A stretch of DNA of 34,395 nucleotides from Flavobacteriaceae bacterium. GTDB lineage: Bacteria; Bacteroidota; Bacteroidia; Flavobacteriales; Flavobacteriaceae. Position numbers and translations under genes: made by a program. Of the stretch, positions 6,668 through 16,223 are shown one piece after another (within the stretch, counting starts at the first letter, position 1; each line of letters starts with the position of its first letter). The stretch is from assembly GCA_029246125.1 (NCBI GenBank), contig JAQWNZ010000013.1, forward strand, positions 1 to 34,395, read 5' to 3'. The notes beneath the pieces were generated by a model, which was not told the DNA's origin, ran no database searches, and was given only the letters and a program-made list of their open reading frames with translations.

Positions 6668-9600
6668 CGTTTCAGTAATTTAATAGATTCAACTGAATTA
6701 GGATAGGCAATCTGAAGTAAATAAAAACCTGGTGAAAGTCGACTCATTGGAATTTGATGACCTTTACCGTCACTTCGAATATTTTTATCTGTCCATAAAA
6801 GGGTTCCGCTTCCTGAAAGTAAAAAAACATCAACGGAAATATTTTCTGGTAAAATTAGTGTTGCGTTTTCTAATACTGGATTTGGAAAGACATAAGCTTG
6901 TTGAGAAGTATTTATCCATTCTTCATAGATGCCTTGGCATGAATTGGCTGTTTTTACTTCAACATGGTTTAATTTACTTGATAATTGCAATTTTATTTCC
7001 TTTTTATCTTTAACCTCAAACGTCTCACTATTTATAGTAATCCAAAAATGATCACTCCCTTTAAGGGATAGATTCAATATTGAATTAATTGAATTAAGTG
7101 ACGGAACTACTTCCAAGGGTTCAGGTTCACTGATTCGAGTTTCATAACAATATTCAAAATCTGGGAATGTGGATGAATAGACACAAATAAAATAATTACC
7201 TGTGGCTAGATTAGAAACACCATTTCCTTGAGAATTAAACTCTATGGTTTTCCTGTATCCATTATCTCCAATTATTTCTGCTCTGTAAATATAATTTGCC
7301 CTGGCATTGAAATTAATACTCCCATTTGTTTTATTAGAGCAAGTTGAATCTTTTTTTGTAATAGAGATATTTTGAGAAGAAAAAATATCACAAACATCAC
7401 CAATCCCATTATTATCAATATCATTCTGATCTTCGTTAGTAATTTCTGGGCAATTATCTTGTTCATCAGGGATAGAATCATTATCGCTATTAGTTTGTGG
7501 AATTCCCTCTAAGCAAACTTTTAAGGTAAAATCTACCAAACGTCCAGTATCTTCAACATAATTATCTTGAATTATTAACTTCCAAATACCTAATGCTAAA
7601 TTTCCGTAGGTCTCAGCTATATTTTGTAGTGGCCTAAAATTTCCTGTAAATGGTGGAATGCCCGCTGAAATTGATTGAGTTGCTTCTTGATCAAAAACAG
7701 TATTAGAATAATCATTTTTAGAATCTCCTAATTCACTACTCAAAATATATTGAATACCGTCAGGTGACTCTAAATATAACGTAAGATCTTCAAGATAGGT
7801 GTGTTCAATATCAATCATTATATCCAAATCCTGTATTGGTAAATTATAATTTAAATTTATTGATGCTGTTGTGATCCCCTTTACAGATTCTGATGCATCA
7901 GCTATATTTTTTGGCAAGTCTTTAGCAGATACTTCTACACAGGAAATTGTAGTTGTTTTAAATGAGAATATTTCAGATAAAGTTGATTCACTGCAAAAAT
8001 TTTGTTGTAGGACACGCCAATAATATCTTTTGTTTGAAATAAGACCTGATGCTGTAAATTGATTTTGACTGACAATTGTATCCAAAATTTTGTTTTGAAA
8101 AGAAGCATCTAAAGCAACTTGTAAACGGTAGGTATCAGCATTTAAATTACTTTCCCAAATCAACTTAGGGCTAACCGATTGATTTTCTGAATTATTTAAA
8201 GGACTTTTTAATAAGGGGCTTTCAAGAAAAGATTCTCGTTGATTCAAAGTGACAAAAAAAGATTCTTTTTCTGTCCCATAGACTGCATTAAAATAAAAGT
8301 CATAATTCCCTGAAGTTAATTGATTTAAACCTTTTAAAATAATAGATCCATTCACATCACTTGATGTGTAGATAGATTTCGAAAAGACTGCTTCTACTCC
8401 ATTCGGCAAGTCAACTGATTGAATTGAAAATGAAGATTCGAATCCATTCTTTCTAACAATATCAAAATCAAATTGAATATCATTAGAATCACAGTTATTT
8501 TTTTGATGATTATTGAAATTGAGCGCAAATTGTCTTGATTCAATTGCAAAAGCTGTTCTATTTAACGCAAAAAATATACCTTCTTTGGCTTTTACCATTA
8601 ATCTTGCGTTATTAGTATCAATGTTATTTGGAACATAAATAACGGCCTCCCCTATATTCGGTAATCGATCTGCTAATTGAATATCAAAATTTATTCCCCC
8701 ATCTGAAGAAAGTAAAATTTCAACCTCCTTGACATTGATTGGCTGTAAATTTGTTTCGGCAATATTCCAAGCTATTGATTGATATGATCCCCCCTTCCAA
8801 ATTAATTGATTTGAATCTTGTGAGGTTACGGCAAAGGGAGATGAAGTAGCAATTACAGAAACTTTCATTTTATCTTGAGATAATTTTACTTGATCTCCAA
8901 TATTTTTCCTTACTGTGAGACCCCAATTTAAGTCTCTTTCCACCATAGAAACTGTTTCCCAATTATCCCCTACCCCTGGATTTTCTAGAGTCAAATTATT
9001 TGAAAGGATGCTTTGTATATTTGGTATAGTTCTGTTAGATATAGATTTTGGCGGAAGTGATCTTGCCATAGCACCAATGATATTATAAGGTCCAAAATTA
9101 TCAGAGGTAATTTGCCCACTATCTAACTGTTCCCAATTGTAAGTAATCCCAACCCCCTCCAAAGGTGATGTTGATAACTCGTAAGGGGTTCCAATTGGTA
9201 TGTAATAATCTGGTCCTGCATCAATAAAAAAAGAAGGTATAGATGAACCTTCTGTTTTACCACAGCTTAAGGTGTTGATAAAATTTGTAATATTTTGAAT
9301 ACTATAATAATGAAAATAGGGGTCTCCATGTAATTGAACATCATCAGGTCCAGTGATCCCAGCATACCCCATAATAGTAGTCCCGCTACCAGGCTCAGCA
9401 CTAAAACCATAGCCTTCATTATTGTAAGAAAAAGTATGATAGGCACCAAATTGATGACCAATTTCATGTGCTGCATAATCCAAATCAAAATAACTATTGC
9501 GATATTCTCCACCATAAATATCTACAAATGGATGTGTACTATATCCTTGAGCCTTAGCTCCTGATTCACATACGCAACCAATACAACCTGCATCTCCATT

Positions 9601-10497
9601 TGGTTCTCCAAAATCAAATAAATGTCCAACATCATAAGCTTCATCACCAATTTCCTTATCAATTGTTGATTGAAGTTCAGAAGAAAAATTACCTGTGAAT
9701 GGATCAGTATTTGCATCTTCATAAAGTAATGATGCATCTGAAACTAGCTCTAGGCGAACACTAAGTTCATCCTCAAAAACTTGATTAATTCTATTGATTG
9801 TACTAACCACAGCAGCATAAGCATCCTCTGCATTAGTTCCGTTACTTGGATCGTCATCACCCCAATATTTTGTGTATTCGCCCGTTCCAGCAATAGCAAT
9901 TCTAAAAATTCGAAGCTCATTGTTAAGCTTTCTATTTTTTCTAAAATTTGAGTGGTTTTCTAGTTTTAAATATCTATTAATGGTCTTACACAAAAATTCA
10001 TGAGCCTTATCATTTTTAGTTTTTTGATATACAAAATGAATTTTTTCGTCCAACTTTATTGGCTGAATAAATAAATCATCTCCCTCAGGCAATTGAATCC
10101 AGGCGTTTATTTTAGAAAATTGTGTGCTTAATCGTACTTTAACTCCAGGTCTCTTTGCACTATATCCACCGTAGGTTTTAATGTTAGGGTATTTCGATGA
10201 AATTGAAGAAGAAATTACTTGTAACGGTTTGATTAAAAATAGTTCATTCTCTCCTTTTTCATTTGGTAAAACGATTTGATTCATAAAATCATAATCAGAT
10301 TTTAATAACTTTAAATCATCCTTACTTTGAATTAGTTCAAAATATGCTTCCTTTACAAGAGGAATTGGAAATTGGGAAACTTTCAGATTTTCAATTTGTT
10401 TCCATGAGATCTGTCCATTGGCAATTGATCCAAATAAAAGAAAGCAACATCCTAAAAAAATTTTATTTGTTTTAAAAAAGAAAAAAAGGTTACTCAC
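6664..10497 (-). CDS. Large secreted M12B (reprolysin)-like zinc metallopeptidase with P-domain, TSP3-like repeat and T9SS sorting domain
   Basis: 1277 residues, read from a GTG codon at 10495-10497; no ATG precedes the signal peptide (cleavage near SIANGQ, about residue 29). A propeptide-like region spans about 30-195. The catalytic domain (about 195-415) has the extended zinc motif HEIGHQFGAYH (His344, Glu345, His348, His354) and a Met-turn at Met376 (IMGYAG), the metzincin signature. Beta-sandwich modules follow, one of them Fn3-like around 765-850. A proprotein-convertase P-domain lies at about 855-995 (DIEHTYLEDLTLYLESPDG). A calcium-binding thrombospondin type 3-like stretch is at about 1003-1037 (DNDSIPDEQDNCP). 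A type IX C-terminal sorting domain lies at about 1200-1277 (VFPNPV ... PGFYLLQI ... LLKR). It is presumably exported through PorSS/T9SS and anchored or released outside the cell. Likely targets are environmental proteins; this is inference. It overlaps the lipoprotein gene by 4 bp. Confidence 0.92.
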   Translation of the reverse strand: MSNLFFFFKTNKIFLGCCFLLFGSIANGQISWKQIENLKVSQFPIPLVKEAYFELIQSKDDLKLLKSDYDFMNQIVLPNEKGENELFLIKPLQVISSSISSKYPNIKTYGGYSAKRPGVKVRLSTQFSKINAWIQLPEGDDLFIQPIKLDEKIHFVYQKTKNDKAHEFLCKTINRYLKLENHSNFRKNRKLNNELRIFRIAIAGTGEYTKYWGDDDPSNGTNAEDAYAAVVSTINRINQVFEDELSVRLELVSDASLLYEDANTDPFTGNFSSELQSTIDKEIGDEAYDVGHLFDFGEPNGDAGCIGCVCESGAKAQGYSTHPFVDIYGGEYRNSYFDLDYAAHEIGHQFGAYHTFSYNNEGYGFSAEPGSGTTIMGYAGITGPDDVQLHGDPYFHYYSIQNITNFINTLSCGKTEGSSIPSFFIDAGPDYYIPIGTPYELSTSPLEGVGITYNWEQLDSGQITSDNFGPYNIIGAMARSLPPKSISNRTIPNIQSILSNNLTLENPGVGDNWETVSMVERDLNWGLTVRKNIGDQVKLSQDKMKVSVIATSSPFAVTSQDSNQLIWKGGSYQSIAWNIAETNLQPINVKEVEILLSSDGGINFDIQLADRLPNIGEAVIYVPNNIDTNNARLMVKAKEGIFFALNRTAFAIESRQFALNFNNHQKNNCDSNDIQFDFDIVRKNGFESSFSIQSVDLPNGVEAVFSKSIYTSSDVNGSIILKGLNQLTSGNYDFYFNAVYGTEKESFFVTLNQRESFLESPLLKSPLNNSENQSVSPKLIWESNLNADTYRLQVALDASFQNKILDTIVSQNQFTASGLISNKRYYWRVLQQNFCSESTLSEIFSFKTTTISCVEVSAKDLPKNIADASESVKGITTASINLNYNLPIQDLDIMIDIEHTYLEDLTLYLESPDGIQYILSSELGDSKNDYSNTVFDQEATQSISAGIPPFTGNFRPLQNIAETYGNLALGIWKLIIQDNYVEDTGRLVDFTLKVCLEGIPQTNSDNDSIPDEQDNCPEITNEDQNDIDNNGIGDVCDIFSSQNISITKKDSTCSNKTNGSINFNARANYIYRAEIIGDNGYRKTIEFNSQGNGVSNLATGNYFICVYSSTFPDFEYCYETRISEPEPLEVVPSLNSINSILNLSLKGSDHFWITINSETFEVKDKKEIKLQLSSKLNHVEVKTANSCQGIYEEWINTSQQAYVFPNPVLENATLILPENISVDVFLLSGSGTLLWTDKNIRSDGKGHQIPMSRLSPGFYLLQIAYPNSVESIKLLKR

Positions 10498-10563
10498 TTA
10501 GCTATTTTCAAGGGTCAAAGTTTAAAAATAAGGAAACAAATTAGTCTTTGTATGATATTGCAG

Positions 10564-10571
10564 TATTTTTG
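10564..10571 (+). promoter_or_regulatory. -7 box for ribF (TAnnTTTG)
   Basis: TATTTTTG matches the consensus and ends 26 nt before the ribF ATG, within the 100-bp gap between the divergent M12B protease gene and ribF. A TTTG at 10547-10550 is only 13 nt upstream, too close for a normal -33 box. Confidence 0.45.
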
Positions 10572-10597
10572 AACTAAGAAAAATTTAACTCCAAATA

Positions 10598-11536
10598 ATG
10601 AATGTGTTTCAAAACATAAAGAATTATAATCCAGATTCAAAGTGTATCTTGACAATTGGAACTTTTGACGGTGTTCATATTGGACATAAAAAGATAATCA
10701 AAAAATTAGTTAAACTTGCAAATAAGAAAAAAATCGAATCAACAATTTTGACTTTTTTCCCTCATCCAAGGATGGTCTTACAAAAAGAATCTAATCTTAA
10801 ATTGATAGATACTTTAGAGGAAAAAAAGAACTTGTTGAAAATACTTGGGGTTGACAATTTGATTGTTCACCCCTTTTCGGAAGCTTTTTCTAGACTTACA
10901 TCTCTTGAATTCTGTAGAGATTTTCTAGTGAATCAACTTCAAACAGATACGTTATTAATTGGCTATGACCATCACTTTGGACATAATAGAGAGGCAAAAT
11001 CAAAAGACCTTGCAGCAATGGGGCAGACATATAACTTTGATGTGCATATAATTCCAGCTCAAGATATATCTTCTATTACCGTAAGCTCAACTAAGGTCCG
11101 TAAGGCAATCGAGTCCTCCAACTTCATGCTTGTTAGAAAGTTTTTGGGAAGGTATTTTGAACTCACAGGTATAGTTACTAAAGGTGATGGAATTGGAAGG
11201 ACAATTGACTTTCCTACAGCTAATATTAATGTTAAAGAAAGCTATAAATTAATACCTTTAGATGGGGTTTATTTGGTTTCAGTAAAATGTGAAGGTAACT
11301 TATTTAAAGGCATGATGAATATAGGCATAAGACCTACAATTAATGGAGAACGTCAAACCTTAGAAGTACATATTTTTAATTTTAATAAGGATATTTACAA
11401 CCAAAAATTAAAAATCCTATTTATTGAAAAAATAAGAGATGAACAAAAGTTTGAATCCCTAGATGCATTAAAAAAACAACTTGAAAAGGATAAAGAAATT
11501 TCCAAAAGAAGCTTAATCAAAAAGGGCTTGCATTAA
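10598..11536 (+). CDS. ribF: Bifunctional riboflavin kinase/FAD synthetase
   Basis: This 312-residue cytosolic enzyme phosphorylates riboflavin to FMN and then adenylylates FMN to FAD. The N-terminal FAD synthetase domain (about 15-170) has the nucleotidyltransferase loop IGTFDGVHIGH (20-30), FFPHPR (53-58), IGYDHHFGHN (121-130) and the SSTKVR motif (163-168). The C-terminal riboflavin kinase domain (about 182-305) has GIVTKGDGIGRTIDFPTANI-type sequence (191-210), GVY, GMMNIGIRPT and LEVHIF. The length is that of the standard bacterial fused enzyme. It runs toward serS with a 30-bp gap that holds its own -7 box. Confidence 0.97.
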   Translation: MNVFQNIKNYNPDSKCILTIGTFDGVHIGHKKIIKKLVKLANKKKIESTILTFFPHPRMVLQKESNLKLIDTLEEKKNLLKILGVDNLIVHPFSEAFSRLTSLEFCRDFLVNQLQTDTLLIGYDHHFGHNREAKSKDLAAMGQTYNFDVHIIPAQDISSITVSSTKVRKAIESSNFMLVRKFLGRYFELTGIVTKGDGIGRTIDFPTANINVKESYKLIPLDGVYLVSVKCEGNLFKGMMNIGIRPTINGERQTLEVHIFNFNKDIYNQKLKILFIEKIRDEQKFESLDALKKQLEKDKEISKRSLIKKGLH

Positions 11537-11544
11537 AATTCCAT

Positions 11545-11552
11545 TATTTTTG
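11545..11552 (+). promoter_or_regulatory. -7 box for serS (TAnnTTTG)
   Basis: TATTTTTG lies in the 30-bp gap between ribF and serS and ends 14 nt before the serS ATG. It suggests that serS can be transcribed independently of ribF, with a very short leader. Confidence 0.45.
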
Positions 11553-11566
11553 CTAAAAAATACTTT

Positions 11567-12838
11567 ATGATTGCATTGCACTACATAAAAGAAAATAAAG
11601 AAGTTGTATTAGAAGGGCTTAGAAAACGAAACTTTCAGGCTCTAGAAATGATAGATCAAATTATTGAATTAGATAAGGAAAGAAGAGCTCAGCAAGCAAA
11701 CTTGGACCAGCATTTAGCTCAAGCAAATACGTTAGCAAAAGAAATTGGCATGTTCTTCAAAAACGGTGAAGAAGAAAAAGCAAATGAACTCAAAAAAGAA
11801 ACTGCGAGCTTAAAAGAATTGAACAAAAAACTACAAGAAAAACTTCAGGATACAATTACATCTTTAAACGAATTAAGAACTCAAGTTCCAAATATTCCTC
11901 ACGACTCTGTGCCTTCAGGAAATACAGAAGAGGACAATGAGAAAATTTTTAAGTCAGGAAACATTCCAAACTTAGGGAACGAACCTCTTAACCATTGGGA
12001 ACTTGCTCAAAAATATGATCTAATTGATTTTGAGTTAGGAACAAAAATAACTGGTGCAGGATTCCCAGTTTACAAAGGAAAGGGTGCTCGTCTCCAACGT
12101 GGATTAATCAATTATTTCTTGGATAAAAATACCAAAGCAGGTTACCGAGAAATGCAGGTCCCTCATTTGGTGAATGAAGCATCTGGATTTGGCACAGGGC
12201 AACTCCCAGACAAAGAGGGCCAAATGTACCACGTTCAAAATGATGATTTATATCTTATCCCCACTGCTGAAGTTCCACTTACAAATTTATACAGAGATAC
12301 TCTTTTTGATCAAAAAGACTTACCGATTTGCCTTACGGGATATACGCCATGCTTCAGAAGAGAGGCGGGAAGTTACGGGGCTCATGTAAGGGGTCTGAAT
12401 CGTTTGCATCAGTTTGATAAAGTTGAAATTGTTAGAATTGAAGAACCCCAAAATGCAATGACCGCATTGGATGGAATGGTGGAGCATGTAAAAACCATTC
12501 TTGAAGATTTAGAATTACCTTATCGTATACTAAAACTCTGTGGGGGAGATCTAGGATTCACCTCAGCATTAACCTATGATTTTGAAATATATTCTACCGC
12601 ACAAAAACGTTGGCTCGAGGTTAGTTCGGTTTCGACATTCAATAGTTTTCAAGCTGAACGCTTGCAGATGAGATACAAAACAAAGGAAGGTAAGAAACAA
12701 AGTGTTCATACCTTAAATGGAAGTTCTCTCGCTCTACCAAGAGTAGTCGCGGGAATGCTTGAAAATTTTCAGACTGAAGATGGGATTTTGATTCCTGAAG
12801 TATTGGTCCCTTACACAGTTTTTGATAAAATAAACTAA
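11567..12838 (+). CDS. serS: Seryl-tRNA synthetase
   Basis: This 423-residue class II synthetase charges tRNA-Ser (and tRNA-Sec where present). The N-terminal tRNA-binding antiparallel coiled coil spans about 25-105, rich in Lys, Glu and Leu. The catalytic domain shows the serine-binding TXE region PTAEVPLTN (232-240), motif 2 FRREAGSYG (263-271) followed by RGLNRLHQFDKVE, and motif 3 HTLNGSSLALPRVVAGMLENFQ in pieces at 381-402. Length is normal and no key residue seems missing. The DUF4286 gene starts 1 bp after the stop, so they probably form one operon with rsmA and mgtE. Confidence 0.98.
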   Translation: MIALHYIKENKEVVLEGLRKRNFQALEMIDQIIELDKERRAQQANLDQHLAQANTLAKEIGMFFKNGEEEKANELKKETASLKELNKKLQEKLQDTITSLNELRTQVPNIPHDSVPSGNTEEDNEKIFKSGNIPNLGNEPLNHWELAQKYDLIDFELGTKITGAGFPVYKGKGARLQRGLINYFLDKNTKAGYREMQVPHLVNEASGFGTGQLPDKEGQMYHVQNDDLYLIPTAEVPLTNLYRDTLFDQKDLPICLTGYTPCFRREAGSYGAHVRGLNRLHQFDKVEIVRIEEPQNAMTALDGMVEHVKTILEDLELPYRILKLCGGDLGFTSALTYDFEIYSTAQKRWLEVSSVSTFNSFQAERLQMRYKTKEGKKQSVHTLNGSSLALPRVVAGMLENFQTEDGILIPEVLVPYTVFDKIN

Positions 12839-12839
12839 G

Positions 12840-13154
12840 ATGCTTATTTACAATGTTACTGCGCATTTAGAGTCTTCCGTAGAACAAAAATGGCTAAAGT
12901 GGATGAAACAAGAACACATACCTGAAATGCTTGGGACTAAAAAGTTTACAGAAACCAAAATTTTTAAAATTATTAAGGATCAAGACACAGATGGAATAAG
13001 CTATGCGGTTCAGTACTATTGTGATAATCGCAAACAATACGAATCTTATCTAAAAAAAGATGCATCATCACTCGGACAAAAAGCAAAGGACAAATTTGGA
13101 GAAAAAATTTTATTTTTTAAAACGGAACTTCAACTAATATATGAGTACACATGA
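12840..13154 (+). CDS. DUF4286 family protein
   Basis: 104 residues, recognised as the small DUF4286 protein that lies between serS and rsmA/ksgA in many Bacteroidota. It begins MLIYNVTAHLE, the usual opening strand, and has a ferredoxin-like alpha+beta pattern: a second strand SYAVQYYCDN around 59-68, the helix after it, and a last strand near FFKTELQLIYEY. It has no signal peptide or membrane segment, so it is cytosolic. The function is unknown. It starts 1 bp after serS and overlaps rsmA by ATGA, which points to translational coupling. Confidence 0.85.
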   Translation: MLIYNVTAHLESSVEQKWLKWMKQEHIPEMLGTKKFTETKIFKIIKDQDTDGISYAVQYYCDNRKQYESYLKKDASSLGQKAKDKFGEKILFFKTELQLIYEYT

Positions 13155-13936
13155 AAAATGTGCGTCCAAAGAAAAAATTAGGGCAACACTTTTTAACAGA
13201 CCTCAATATTGCAAAAAAAATTGCTGATCTACTTGATTACAGTACTCATCAAAATGTTCTTGAAATTGGCCCAGGCACAGGTGTATTAACCCAATATTTA
13301 GTGCTTAAAACAGCTGCGTTGCATCTCATTGAAGTTGATGAAGAGTCCATTCATTTTTTACAAAAAAAATATAACTCAGAAGTATTAAATCTCATTCAAG
13401 GTGACTTTCTTAAACTTGATCTCAAAACAATTTTTGGGACTAATACATTTTCTGTAATCGGAAACTTCCCCTACAACATTTCTTCTCAAATCGTATTTAA
13501 AGTTCTTGAAAATAAAATTCAGATTCCTTTTTTTGCAGGTATGTTTCAAAAAGAAGTTGCTGAACGCATTTGCGAACCCCCAGGTTCAAAAAAATACGGC
13601 ATCCTATCTGTATTATCTCAATTATATTATAAAACAGAATACCTCTTCACAGTCCCTCCAATTGTTTTTAAACCTCCTCCCAAAGTAGATTCAGCTGTGA
13701 TAAAGCTGACGAGAAAAGAAAATATCCGCCTTGATTGTGATGAAACGCTACTTAACAAAGTAGTAAAATTAAGCTTTCAACAAAGAAGGAAAACATTACG
13801 AAACAGTTTAAAAACCTTGAATCTTCCTGATAATTTAAGAGAAGATAGTATCTTTGGCTTAAGACCCGAAAAGCTCTCGGGGGATGATTTCATCCAGCTT
13901 ACAAAAAGGATTGGCTATGGCAACATTTCAAATTGA
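13151..13936 (+). CDS. rsmA: 16S rRNA (adenine(1518)-N6/adenine(1519)-N6)-dimethyltransferase
   Basis: This 261-residue SAM-dependent enzyme (KsgA) dimethylates two adjacent adenosines in the 3'-terminal hairpin of 16S rRNA late in 30S assembly. The N-terminal KKKLGQHFLTD (7-17) is the family opening. The SAM-binding motif I is LEIGPGTGVLT (37-47), the acidic motif II is around IEVDEES, and the catalytic motif IV is NFPYNIS (105-111), where Bacteroidota use Phe in place of the usual Leu of NLPY. The C-terminal helical domain carries QQRRKTLRNSLK. It overlaps DUF4286 by 4 bp, and its last 20 bp overlap the start of mgtE. Confidence 0.97.
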   Translation: MKNVRPKKKLGQHFLTDLNIAKKIADLLDYSTHQNVLEIGPGTGVLTQYLVLKTAALHLIEVDEESIHFLQKKYNSEVLNLIQGDFLKLDLKTIFGTNTFSVIGNFPYNISSQIVFKVLENKIQIPFFAGMFQKEVAERICEPPGSKKYGILSVLSQLYYKTEYLFTVPPIVFKPPPKVDSAVIKLTRKENIRLDCDETLLNKVVKLSFQQRRKTLRNSLKTLNLPDNLREDSIFGLRPEKLSGDDFIQLTKRIGYGNISN

Positions 13937-15275
13937 TACCCCCTTTTTAGAAAATCTTAAGGATTTAATCCAAAAAAAAGAGGACTCTAGGCTTATACGA
14001 AAGTTTAAACCCATGCACTATGCAGACTTGGCAGAAATTATTGAATTGCTTTCCAAAGATGATGCCACTTATGTGGTCAAACTTTTGGGAAGTGAAACAA
14101 CTGCCGACGCACTAGCAGAAGTTGATCCTGATATCAGAGAGTCAATTTTAGAAAATCTCTCAGCTAAAGAAATTGCCCTTGAAGTTGCAGAACTAGATAC
14201 AGACGATGCTACCGATTTAATCCTGGAACTACCTGAAGATCGTCAAGAAAAGGTCATGTCTCAAATTGAAGATGATGAGCATGTTCAGGACATCCGTGAC
14301 CTACTTAAGTACGATGAAAATACCGCCGGAGGATTAATGGCAAAAGAGTTGGTTAAAGTACAAGAGGGATTGAGTATACTAAAGTGCTTAAATGAAATGA
14401 GGGCTCAAGCGGAAAATGTTACCCGAGTTCACTCTATCTATGTTGTTGATGAAAGAAACAAGTTAAAAGGCCGCCTCTCTCTCAAAGATCTAATCACAGC
14501 TAACTCAAAGGATAAAGTGAAGGATATTTATATCCCAAAGGTAGATTATGTAACCGTGGGACAGGAAAAAGAAGAAGTGGTAAAAATAATGTCAAAATAT
14601 GATTTAGAAGCCATTCCAGTGGTCAACCATGATAAAGAATTGCTCGGTCGAATTACCATTGATGATATCGTAGATGTCATTAAAGAAGAAGCCGAAAAGG
14701 ACTATCAAATGGCGGCTGGTATTTCAAATGATGTAGAGGCAGATGATAATATTATAGAATTGGTCAAAGCTAGGTTACCCTGGCTTTTTTTAGGCCTTCT
14801 CGGTGGACTGGGAAGCGTCTTTATACTACAAGATTTTGAGGGCATTATGAGTGAACCAAAATTGAGAAATTTATTCTTCTATACCCCCTTAATTGCTGCA
14901 ATGGCTGGAAATGTTGGCGTTCAGTCTTCCGCAATTATTGTTCAAGGTTTGGCAAACGATATTGTCAAGGGATCTCTTTTTAATCGGCTTATTAAGGAAG
15001 TTGGTTTGAGCTTGATCAATGGATTCGCATTGGCTTTGGTGATCATCCTTTTTGGCTTTTTATCTAGACAAGAATTTATAGTAAGCCTTACTATTGCGGG
15101 CTCAATGATGCTCGTAATTGTAGTTGCAGCCTTAGTCGGTACTTTTATTCCTATTGTTTTGGACAAAAGAGGAATTGATCCTGCCATCGCAACAGGACCC
15201 TTTATAACCACCTCAAATGATATTTTTGGGATTTTCCTGTTTTTCTATATTGCCAAATTTGCATTAGGCTTTTAA
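13917..15275 (+). CDS. mgtE: Magnesium transporter MgtE
   Basis: 452 residues from the ATG at 13917 (MATFQIDTPFLENL). An earlier in-frame ATG at 13884 would lie deep within rsmA and is less likely. MgtE is an inner-membrane Mg2+ channel gated by internal Mg2+. The cytosolic N domain spans about 20-125 (HYADLAEIIELLSKDDATYV, ELDTDDATDLILELPEDRQE in pieces). Two CBS domains span about 130-255 (RVHSIYVVDE..KGRLSLKDL; MSKYDLEAIPVV..GRITIDDIVDV). The membrane part has five helices from about 285, with the pore segment GNVGVQSSAIIVQGLA and the closing GPFITTSNDIFGI. All match the family. The next gene begins directly after the stop (TAAATG). Confidence 0.96.
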   Translation: MATFQIDTPFLENLKDLIQKKEDSRLIRKFKPMHYADLAEIIELLSKDDATYVVKLLGSETTADALAEVDPDIRESILENLSAKEIALEVAELDTDDATDLILELPEDRQEKVMSQIEDDEHVQDIRDLLKYDENTAGGLMAKELVKVQEGLSILKCLNEMRAQAENVTRVHSIYVVDERNKLKGRLSLKDLITANSKDKVKDIYIPKVDYVTVGQEKEEVVKIMSKYDLEAIPVVNHDKELLGRITIDDIVDVIKEEAEKDYQMAAGISNDVEADDNIIELVKARLPWLFLGLLGGLGSVFILQDFEGIMSEPKLRNLFFYTPLIAAMAGNVGVQSSAIIVQGLANDIVKGSLFNRLIKEVGLSLINGFALALVIILFGFLSRQEFIVSLTIAGSMMLVIVVAALVGTFIPIVLDKRGIDPAIATGPFITTSNDIFGIFLFFYIAKFALGF

Positions 15276-16223
15276 ATGAATTCCAAACTGATTCTCCACA
15301 TAGATGAAAATCATCCACTCCTTATAAAAGGACTGGAGGAACTTGGATTTAAAAATCATATCGCTTACAATATGCCTTTGGAAAAAATCTTAATAGACTT
15401 GCATCACTATAGTGGAATTGTAATTCGAAGTCGATTTCCAATTGATAAAAAATTTATTGACCAAGCTCCTAAATTAAAATTTATTGCTCGAGTAGGTGCT
15501 GGTTTGGAAAATATTGATGTGAAATATGCACATTTTAAAAATATTTCCACAATAGCGGCTCCAGAAGGAAACAGAAATGCAGTTGGAGAACAGTCTTTGG
15601 GAATGCTATTAGGTCTAATGAATAAATTACGTCAAGCGCACTCAAGTATTGAGAGAGGAGAATGGCATAGGGAAAAATACCGAGGGTGGGAATTAGAAGG
15701 AAAAACAGTTGGTATTATAGGTTACGGTAATACTGGTAAAAGCTTTGCTAAAAAGCTTCAAGGATTTGATGTAAAAGTTATTTTCCATGATATTAAAACA
15801 CACTTAGGAGATGAAAATGCACAACAAGTATCACTTGAAGAATTACAAAATCGTGCTAATATACTAAGTCTGCATATCCCTCAGTCAGTTGATACAAATG
15901 GTATGATTGATCGAAAATTTATAGCTCAGATGAAAAATCCTTTTTGGTTTCTTAATACAGCACGTGGAAAAGCAGTAGTCACTTCAGCTTTAGTTGAAGG
16001 TCTTGTTTCTGGAAAAATTTTAGGTGCCGGCTTAGATGTTTTCGAATATGAATCTGCATCTTTTCATTCAATTTTTAATGATCGCAACCGTCCTAAATCC
16101 CTTGATTATTTGTTGAACTCAGAAAAAGTCTTATTAAGCCCCCATGTCGCAGGATGGACATTTGAAAGTCATCTTAAACTCGCACAAACTATAGTTGATA
16201 AAATCGCTGCTGAAGAATATTAG
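15276..16223 (+). CDS. D-2-hydroxyacid dehydrogenase (SerA/GhrB-like, NAD-dependent)
   Basis: This 315-residue D-isomer-specific 2-hydroxyacid dehydrogenase has its catalytic domain split around the NAD domain. It shows the substrate-side segment VIRSRFPI and ARVGAGLENID, the dinucleotide fold GIIGYGNTGKSFAKKL (about 146-161), the arginine segment NTARGKAVV, the Glu segment GAGLDVFEYE and the catalytic His in SPHVAGWT. The fold and the Arg/Glu/His set are complete. A role in serine synthesis (phosphoglycerate dehydrogenase) is possible, but there is no C-terminal ACT domain and no serC neighbour, so glyoxylate, hydroxypyruvate or another 2-oxo acid are equal alternatives. Its stop codon overlaps that of the convergent aspartate kinase gene. 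Confidence 0.9.
   Translation: MNSKLILHIDENHPLLIKGLEELGFKNHIAYNMPLEKILIDLHHYSGIVIRSRFPIDKKFIDQAPKLKFIARVGAGLENIDVKYAHFKNISTIAAPEGNRNAVGEQSLGMLLGLMNKLRQAHSSIERGEWHREKYRGWELEGKTVGIIGYGNTGKSFAKKLQGFDVKVIFHDIKTHLGDENAQQVSLEELQNRANILSLHIPQSVDTNGMIDRKFIAQMKNPFWFLNTARGKAVVTSALVEGLVSGKILGAGLDVFEYESASFHSIFNDRNRPKSLDYLLNSEKVLLSPHVAGWTFESHLKLAQTIVDKIAAEEY

Noticed and set aside
10441-10497. Lipobox-like FLGCC in the M12B protease signal
   Set aside because: The hydrophobic stretch continues past it to a good signal peptidase I site (ANGQ), and T9SS cargo is not normally a lipoprotein at its N-terminus.
13884-13916. Earlier ATG for mgtE
   Set aside because: The extra 11 residues overlap rsmA deeply; the ATG at 13917 gives the family-typical start.
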